Source: CAWELS01 sp964468205 (GTDB lineage Bacteria > Acidobacteriota > Terriglobia > Bryobacterales > Bryobacteraceae). From it: 64,000 nt of DNA. How positions within the stretch are numbered: position 1 is the stretch's first letter; the number at the start of each line of letters is the position of its first letter. Below the pieces are notes generated by a model that did no database searches, was not told the origin of the DNA, and saw nothing but the letters and a program-made list of their open reading frames with translations. Below, in pieces: positions 59,954 to 64,000 of the stretch. Made by a program: the position numbers and the translations under genes. The stretch is taken from NCBI GenBank assembly GCA_964468205.1, contig CAYXVG010000017.1:1-64000 (forward strand). The letters run 5' to 3'.

Positions 59954-61162
59954 ATGGAGCTATTTAAGAATCCCAACTTCGACTTTTTGGGCAAGAAGTG
60001 GCCCTTCATCATCCTATCGCTGGCGCTTGTGGCGGCCAGTATGGCCAGTTTGGTCATGAAAGGCGGCCCGCGGTACGGGATCGACTTCAAGGGCGGTATG
60101 ATGATGTCTTTGCGGTTTGCCGATGCGCCGCCGATCGATGAAATCCGATCGAGAATCTCCGAGAGGATCGGGGGTGAAATTTCGGTGCAGGAAGTGGTCG
60201 GTTTGAACGAGGTCATGATTGCCACGGAGTTGAAGACCGAGGGAGAACTCGCCGAGGCGCGCCGCCTGATGGTGGAGACACTGACCGAGAGTTTTGGCGG
60301 TAATCTTGGCGGCAAGGCCGACTTCAATAACGCGGGCGCTGACGTGATCGCTTCCCAATTGCGCGAACGGAACGTGCCGCTCTCCGAGGACGAGATTGAA
60401 GCGGTCGCCAGCAACGTCCGGGAGTTCCGCGACGAGGAGCGTTCCGGTCTGATCCGGAGCTTCGACGAACTATCCGGCGTCGAGGGCGTCACGCCAGAAG
60501 TGCTGGCCGCTTTTGAGGACTCATTCGGCCTTGCGCCCTTCACTATCCGGAGCGTGGAAATTGTCGGGCCGAAGATTGGCGAGGAACTTCGCCAGCAGGC
60601 CTTGATGGCCACCTTGCTCGCTATTGGCGGAATGCTCATCTACATCGCATTCCGCTTTGAATGGATCTACGGCGTCGCCGCTGTCGTGGCGGTCTTCCAT
60701 GACGTTTTCATCACGCTCGGCCTCTTTTCTTTGACCGATAGGGAGCTTTCGCTGACCGTGATTGCGGCGCTGCTGACTCTGGTCGGCTATTCGATGAACG
60801 ACACGATTGTTGTTTTCGACCGCGTGCGTGAAAATCTGAAGATCGTCCGCCGCGGCTCATTCGCCGAACTAGTGAACCTGAGCATCAACCAATGTCTGAA
60901 CCGAACGGTGCTGACTTCCGGTTTGACATTTTTGACTGTTCTCGCTCTGTTCCTGTTTGGCGGCCAGGTTTTGAACGGTTTTGCATTTGCCCTTGTTGTG
61001 GGCATCCTGATCGGAACGTATTCCTCTGTATTTGTTGCCAGTCCTATCCTCATCGCCCTGCAGGGCGTGCTGGAAGGGCGTAAGCGGTCCAGGGTGACCG
61101 CAACGGCCCCGGCGGGAAAGAAACCGGCGATGAGGAAGAGTTCCGCGAAGGCGGTTCGTTAA
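59954..61162 (+). CDS. secF: Protein translocase subunit SecF
   Basis: A 402-residue partner of SecD. Landmarks are MELFKNPNFDFLGKKW at the start, YGIDFKGGMMMSLRF (D1-like motif), the conserved SMNDTIVVFDRVRENLK, and NQCLNRTVLTSGLTFLTVLA. A segment at about 140-195 (from SEDEIEAVASNVREF through SVEIVGPKIGEEL) makes it longer than the E. coli protein. The ATG at 59954 matches the family start. Confidence 0.95.
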   Translation: MELFKNPNFDFLGKKWPFIILSLALVAASMASLVMKGGPRYGIDFKGGMMMSLRFADAPPIDEIRSRISERIGGEISVQEVVGLNEVMIATELKTEGELAEARRLMVETLTESFGGNLGGKADFNNAGADVIASQLRERNVPLSEDEIEAVASNVREFRDEERSGLIRSFDELSGVEGVTPEVLAAFEDSFGLAPFTIRSVEIVGPKIGEELRQQALMATLLAIGGMLIYIAFRFEWIYGVAAVVAVFHDVFITLGLFSLTDRELSLTVIAALLTLVGYSMNDTIVVFDRVRENLKIVRRGSFAELVNLSINQCLNRTVLTSGLTFLTVLALFLFGGQVLNGFAFALVVGILIGTYSSVFVASPILIALQGVLEGRKRSRVTATAPAGKKPAMRKSSAKAVR

Positions 61163-61274
61163 CGAGGGTATCGTATGTTGTAGCATAATCACCGGTGAAC
61201 GGAGCAAGCGATTCCAAGGCATCAAATGGGAACGTGAACTCCCGGATCCGGAGGGTTGGAAAGGGCTAAAGAAT

Positions 61275-62039
61275 ATGTTCGAACAGAGCATGGTGGAGCA
61301 AGGCAAAACGAACAGGACGTGGACGGTACTTGTTTCGTTTGGTTTGCAAATCCTCATGATCATCGTATTGATCCTGATTCCGATGATCTACTTCGACACT
61401 CTTCCTTCCACTCAGTTGACCAGCTTCTTGGTTGCCCCGCCCCCGCCTCCGCCGCCTCCGCCGCCTCCGGCGGCCGCTCCGGTGAAAGTCGTGAAAGTGA
61501 TTCCGCGACAGTTCGATGCCGGTAAGCTGATGGCGCCGAAGGAGATTCCGGATGAGATTGCCGTCATCGAAGAAGACGAGCTTCCTCCGCCGGTCTCTGG
61601 CGCGGCTGGAGTGGTTGGTGGTGTTCCGGGTGGTGTGGCCGGCGGTACGCCGGGCGGTGTAATTGGCGGTATCATCGGCTCCGTGCCGACGGCTGCTCCT
61701 CCGCCTCCGCCTCCTCCCAAGGTCAAGCCAAAACCGAAACCGCCTCCGAAGCGGATCCGGGTGGGCGGCAACGTCCAGTCGGCCCGTCTGGTCCGGCAGC
61801 CAAAGCCGCAGTATCCACCTTTGGCGCGCCAAGCCCGCATTCAGGGTACGGTTCGGTTCAACGCGATTATTGGTAAGGATGGCGGTATCGCCAATCTGAC
61901 GCTGGTTAGCGGACATCCGCTCCTGGTACCGGCCGCGACGGCCGCAGTGAAGCAGTGGCAGTACAAACCGACGCTGCTGAACGGCGAGCCGGTCGAGGTT
62001 GTGACCGTGATCGACGTTAATTTCACGTTGAGCGGTTGA
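61275..62039 (+). CDS. tonB: Energy transducer TonB
   Basis: A 254-residue TonB. A cytoplasmic tail is followed by one membrane helix (SFGLQILMIIVLILIPMIY), a polyproline stretch, a Gly-rich segment and a Pro/Lys region (PPPPKVKPKPKPPPKRI). The C-terminal TonB domain (about 170-254) has QPKPQYPPLARQARIQGTV and AVKQWQYKPTLLNGEPVEV. It carries energy from ExbBD to outer-membrane receptors such as the one at 2-5 kb. It starts the tonB-exbB-exbD-exbD block. Confidence 0.93.
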   Translation: MFEQSMVEQGKTNRTWTVLVSFGLQILMIIVLILIPMIYFDTLPSTQLTSFLVAPPPPPPPPPPPAAAPVKVVKVIPRQFDAGKLMAPKEIPDEIAVIEEDELPPPVSGAAGVVGGVPGGVAGGTPGGVIGGIIGSVPTAAPPPPPPPKVKPKPKPPPKRIRVGGNVQSARLVRQPKPQYPPLARQARIQGTVRFNAIIGKDGGIANLTLVSGHPLLVPAATAAVKQWQYKPTLLNGEPVEVVTVIDVNFTLSG

Positions 62040-62128
62040 TCCGATTGTGGTTTGGTTTAGTGAAAATCGGGTCTTCGGACCTTGTAAATTTAGGTTAGAA
62101 ACTATCAACTCGCAGGAGAGATTAAGAG

Positions 62129-62851
62129 ATGCTTATTCAATTACATGCATGGGCTTTCATGCTGCTGGCTGGCGGCGCTGTCGGATTTGACGTCCGTTCG
62201 ATGTGGGCCCAGATGGGTTTCGCGGCCAAGGCCGTTGTTGTTCTACTCTTCCTGATGTCGGCGTATTCGCTTGGCATCATGATCGATCGTTTTCTGGCGT
62301 ACAATGCCGCCCGCAAGCAGTCGCGCCAGTTTGCTCCGGCCGTGGCCGGCGCTTTGCGCGAAGGCAAACTTGAAGAGGCAATCAAGATTGCCGACCGCTA
62401 CAAGAAGAGCCATCTGGCGAAGGTGGTTGTAGCGGGCTTGCAAGAATTCAAGGCGCACGAGGCAGGCGCAGAAATTCCGGGTGAAGACATCGAATCTTCA
62501 CGCCGGGCTCTGGAGCGGGCCGAAGCCATCACCCACGCCGAGTTGAAGCGCGGCGTTTCGGTGTTGGCGACGGTCGCCGCGTCGGCGCCGTTCGTTGGTC
62601 TGTTCGGCACAGTGGTCGGAATTATTAACGCGTTCAAAGGCATTTCGACCGAGAAGTCGACCGGTCTGGGAGCCGTTGCCGGCGGGATTTCCGAAGCCCT
62701 GGTGGCCACCGCTCTCGGTTTATTCGTGGCTGTTCCGGCCGTGTGGGCGTACAACTACTTCAGTGGCCGCTTGGAAGGTTTCGACGTGGAGATGGGCAAC
62801 TCCAGCTCTGAGCTAGTCGACTACTTCCTGAAGCGCTCCCACAAGGCGTAA
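62129..62851 (+). CDS. exbB: ExbB/TolQ-type proton channel protein
   Basis: A 240-residue MotA/TolQ/ExbB protein with three membrane helices. The family core is ATVAASAPFVGLFGTVVGII followed by GISEALVATALGLFVAVPAV. It forms the pentameric channel that powers TonB, together with the two ExbD proteins encoded after it. There is a good ribosome-binding site (CAGGAGAG) about 10 nt before the ATG. Confidence 0.93.
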   Translation: MLIQLHAWAFMLLAGGAVGFDVRSMWAQMGFAAKAVVVLLFLMSAYSLGIMIDRFLAYNAARKQSRQFAPAVAGALREGKLEEAIKIADRYKKSHLAKVVVAGLQEFKAHEAGAEIPGEDIESSRRALERAEAITHAELKRGVSVLATVAASAPFVGLFGTVVGIINAFKGISTEKSTGLGAVAGGISEALVATALGLFVAVPAVWAYNYFSGRLEGFDVEMGNSSSELVDYFLKRSHKA

Positions 62852-62950
62852 GCGCCGAGCAGGAGCTGCCCGCGAGTTGATAGGCTGGCGGCGGCGACAC
62901 AGGTTGACGCCGCCAGCCAGACGAGTGGAAAGGAATATTGGAGGTAAAAA

Positions 62951-63382
62951 ATGGCGAAAGCGCAAGCCCCACCGGCCATGTCCGAGCCAAACGTAATTCC
63001 GTTCGCCGACGTGATGCTCGTGCTGCTCATCATTTTCATGGTTATTACGCCCATGTTGTCGAAGGGCGTGAGCGTCGACCTGGTGATGACGGACAACCCC
63101 ATCGCGATGAACGAGGCGGACAAGGATGACGCTGTAATGATCGCGGTGACACGCGACGGCAAGGTCTTTCTGGGGACCACGCCAACCCCGCCGGATCAAC
63201 TTGCCCAGAAAGTGAGAGACATGCTGGCCAGTCAATTGGATAAGACCGTGTATCTCAAGGCGGATGCCCGGGCCACTTACGAGCGTGTCGTCGAGGTTGT
63301 CGATAATGTGCGGTCAGCCGGCGTCGATAACCTTGGCCTTCTCACCGACCGGCGCACGCAATCCGGCGCGGGCGGTATGTAG
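62951..63382 (+). CDS. exbD: ExbD/TolR-type protein 1
   Basis: A 143-residue protein with one membrane helix carrying the proton-relay aspartate D20 (VIPFADVMLVLLIIFMVITP), then a periplasmic domain ending in ATYERVVEVVDNVRSAGVDN. It dimerises inside the ExbB pentamer. A strong ribosome-binding site (GGAGGTAAAAA) precedes the ATG. Confidence 0.93.
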   Translation: MAKAQAPPAMSEPNVIPFADVMLVLLIIFMVITPMLSKGVSVDLVMTDNPIAMNEADKDDAVMIAVTRDGKVFLGTTPTPPDQLAQKVRDMLASQLDKTVYLKADARATYERVVEVVDNVRSAGVDNLGLLTDRRTQSGAGGM

Positions 63383-63450
63383 CAGGGAAGCCCGCGGTAG
63401 AAAGCCGACAGTCGGGATGGCAGGTTACTGCCGGAAAAGGAGAAAACGAC

Positions 63451-63879
63451 ATGGGAATGCAAGTGCAAACCGGCGGCAGCGGAGCGATGTCGGAACCGAA
63501 CGTCGTTCCGTTCATTGACGTTCTGCTGGTTCTGATCATTATTTTCATGGTCATCACGCCTCTGACCCCGAAGGGTCTGGAAGCACTGGTACCGCAGCCG
63601 GCCCCCCCGGATCAACAGGAGACGGCGGCTGACCAGCGCACCGTGGTGATCAGCGTGAATGCCGACGGGTCGCTGCAGATCAACCAGGACTCGACGGACA
63701 TGGCTCGCCTGGGACCCCGTCTCGAGGAGATCTTCAAGACCCGCGCAGAACGGGTGGTCTTCGTAAAGGGCGCCCCCGAGTTGGAGTTTCAAGAGGTGGC
63801 GCAGGTGATCGACATCGCAAAGGGCGCCGGGATTGATAAAGTCGGATTGATGACGGCGAACATCGAGGCCGGCAACTAG
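63451..63879 (+). CDS. ExbD/TolR-type protein 2
   Basis: A 142-residue paralogue of the preceding ExbD, with D23 in the helix (VVPFIDVLLVLIIIFMVITP) and a periplasmic part ending in EVAQVIDIAKGAGIDKVGLM. Two ExbD genes in tandem are usual in Acidobacteria and may form a heterodimeric plug. It has an AAAGGAG ribosome-binding site. Confidence 0.92.
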   Translation: MGMQVQTGGSGAMSEPNVVPFIDVLLVLIIIFMVITPLTPKGLEALVPQPAPPDQQETAADQRTVVISVNADGSLQINQDSTDMARLGPRLEEIFKTRAERVVFVKGAPELEFQEVAQVIDIAKGAGIDKVGLMTANIEAGN

Positions 63880-63936
63880 GTCCCCGGCGGGCCTCTGCCG
63901 ACCGCCATCGCCGCTTGATCCTACCAGGAGTTTCAG

Positions 63937-64000
63937 ATGAAGAGAAGTATTTACGTAAGTGTCGTCCTCATTACCGTGGTTCTGCTCATGATTGGCAGCA
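63937..64000 (+). CDS. Start of an exported protein (cut by window end)
   Basis: The ATG at 63937 with CAGGAG upstream begins MKRSIYVSVVLITVVLLMIG, a clear signal peptide or membrane anchor. Only 21 codons are visible. From its place after the exbD pair it is probably part of the same operon; the product cannot be named. Confidence 0.6.
   Translation, partial: MKRSIYVSVVLITVVLLMIGS

Noticed and set aside
61426..61500. Repetitive CCGCCTCCG stretches in tonB as a possible repeat element
   Set aside because: They encode the normal polyproline spacer of TonB.
1..64000. tRNA, rRNA, CRISPR, IS element or integrase
   Set aside because: I saw no cloverleaf with a CCA-like end, no regularly spaced repeat array and no transposase or recombinase motifs.

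Overview
The window looks like a high-GC chromosomal segment of an Acidobacteriota bacterium, probably of the Solibacter/Bryobacterales type. This is inference from gene content: a very long Oar-type TonB-dependent receptor with an N-terminal carboxypeptidase-regulatory-like domain, a VWFA-related secreted protein, formylglycine sulfatases, Tat-exported sugar isomerase and Gfo/Idh proteins, a DUF3604/PHP protein, ThuA, and the tgt-yajC-secD-secF and tonB-exbB-exbD-exbD blocks. It is a draft assembly with two 100-N gaps. One (8855-8954) is flanked by the same 31 bp on both sides and is probably a false gap. The other (27232-27331) removes the activation loop and most of the C-lobe of a protein kinase. 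I see no tRNA, rRNA, CRISPR array, integrase or transposase.

Layout. 1-8.8 kb: AraC regulator end, DinB-like protein, TonB-dependent receptor, secreted unknown, aldo/keto reductase, TolC-like protein. 9-15 kb: TPR protein, DUF3604 protein, OmpA-like coiled-coil protein, Tat sugar isomerase, CarD regulator with a near-consensus promoter. 15.5-19.7 kb: an unusual zinc-finger/transmembrane/ConA-like protein translationally coupled to a TPR protein. 19.7-25.9 kb (minus): Gfo/Idh oxidoreductase, FG-GAP protein, DUF4440, aldose epimerase, an exported methyltransferase, aminotransferase.

26-33.6 kb (minus) is the most interesting region. It is a compact eight-gene operon encoding FHA-zinc ribbon, a MotA/TolQ/ExbB-like channel, a MotB/ExbD-like plug with a new C-terminal domain, zinc ribbon-FHA, membrane PP2C, membrane trypsin-like protease-FHA, soluble PP2C, and a membrane Ser/Thr kinase with a zinc ribbon. 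Four junctions overlap and a promoter (TTGACT-N17-TAATAT) precedes the first gene. I read it as a phospho-signalling circuit wired to an ion-driven membrane motor. No type VI secretion, TerY or Zorya C/D genes accompany it.

33.7-44.3 kb: sulfatase, lipid kinase, metallophosphoesterase, GT39-like glycosyltransferase, then a more AT-rich 2.2 kb insert (two paralogous secreted unknowns) bounded by a 30-bp direct repeat of the glycosyltransferase 3' end, then radical SAM, TfoX-like, NosL-like and flippase-like genes. 44.5-49 kb: RND pump and adaptor. 49-56.6 kb: exported nitroreductase, HypB, HypA, VWFA protein, sulfatase lipoprotein, cyclase-fold fusion protein, ThuA. 56.6-64 kb: tgt-yajC-secD-secF and tonB-exbB-exbD-exbD, which would energise TonB-dependent receptors such as the one at 2-5 kb.

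A recurring pattern is a TANNNT box exactly 7 nt before the start codon with no Shine-Dalgarno sequence (11874, 21981, 33715, 56597, 56622). It suggests leaderless transcripts for many first-in-operon genes, while operon-internal genes use Shine-Dalgarno sites or start/stop overlaps.
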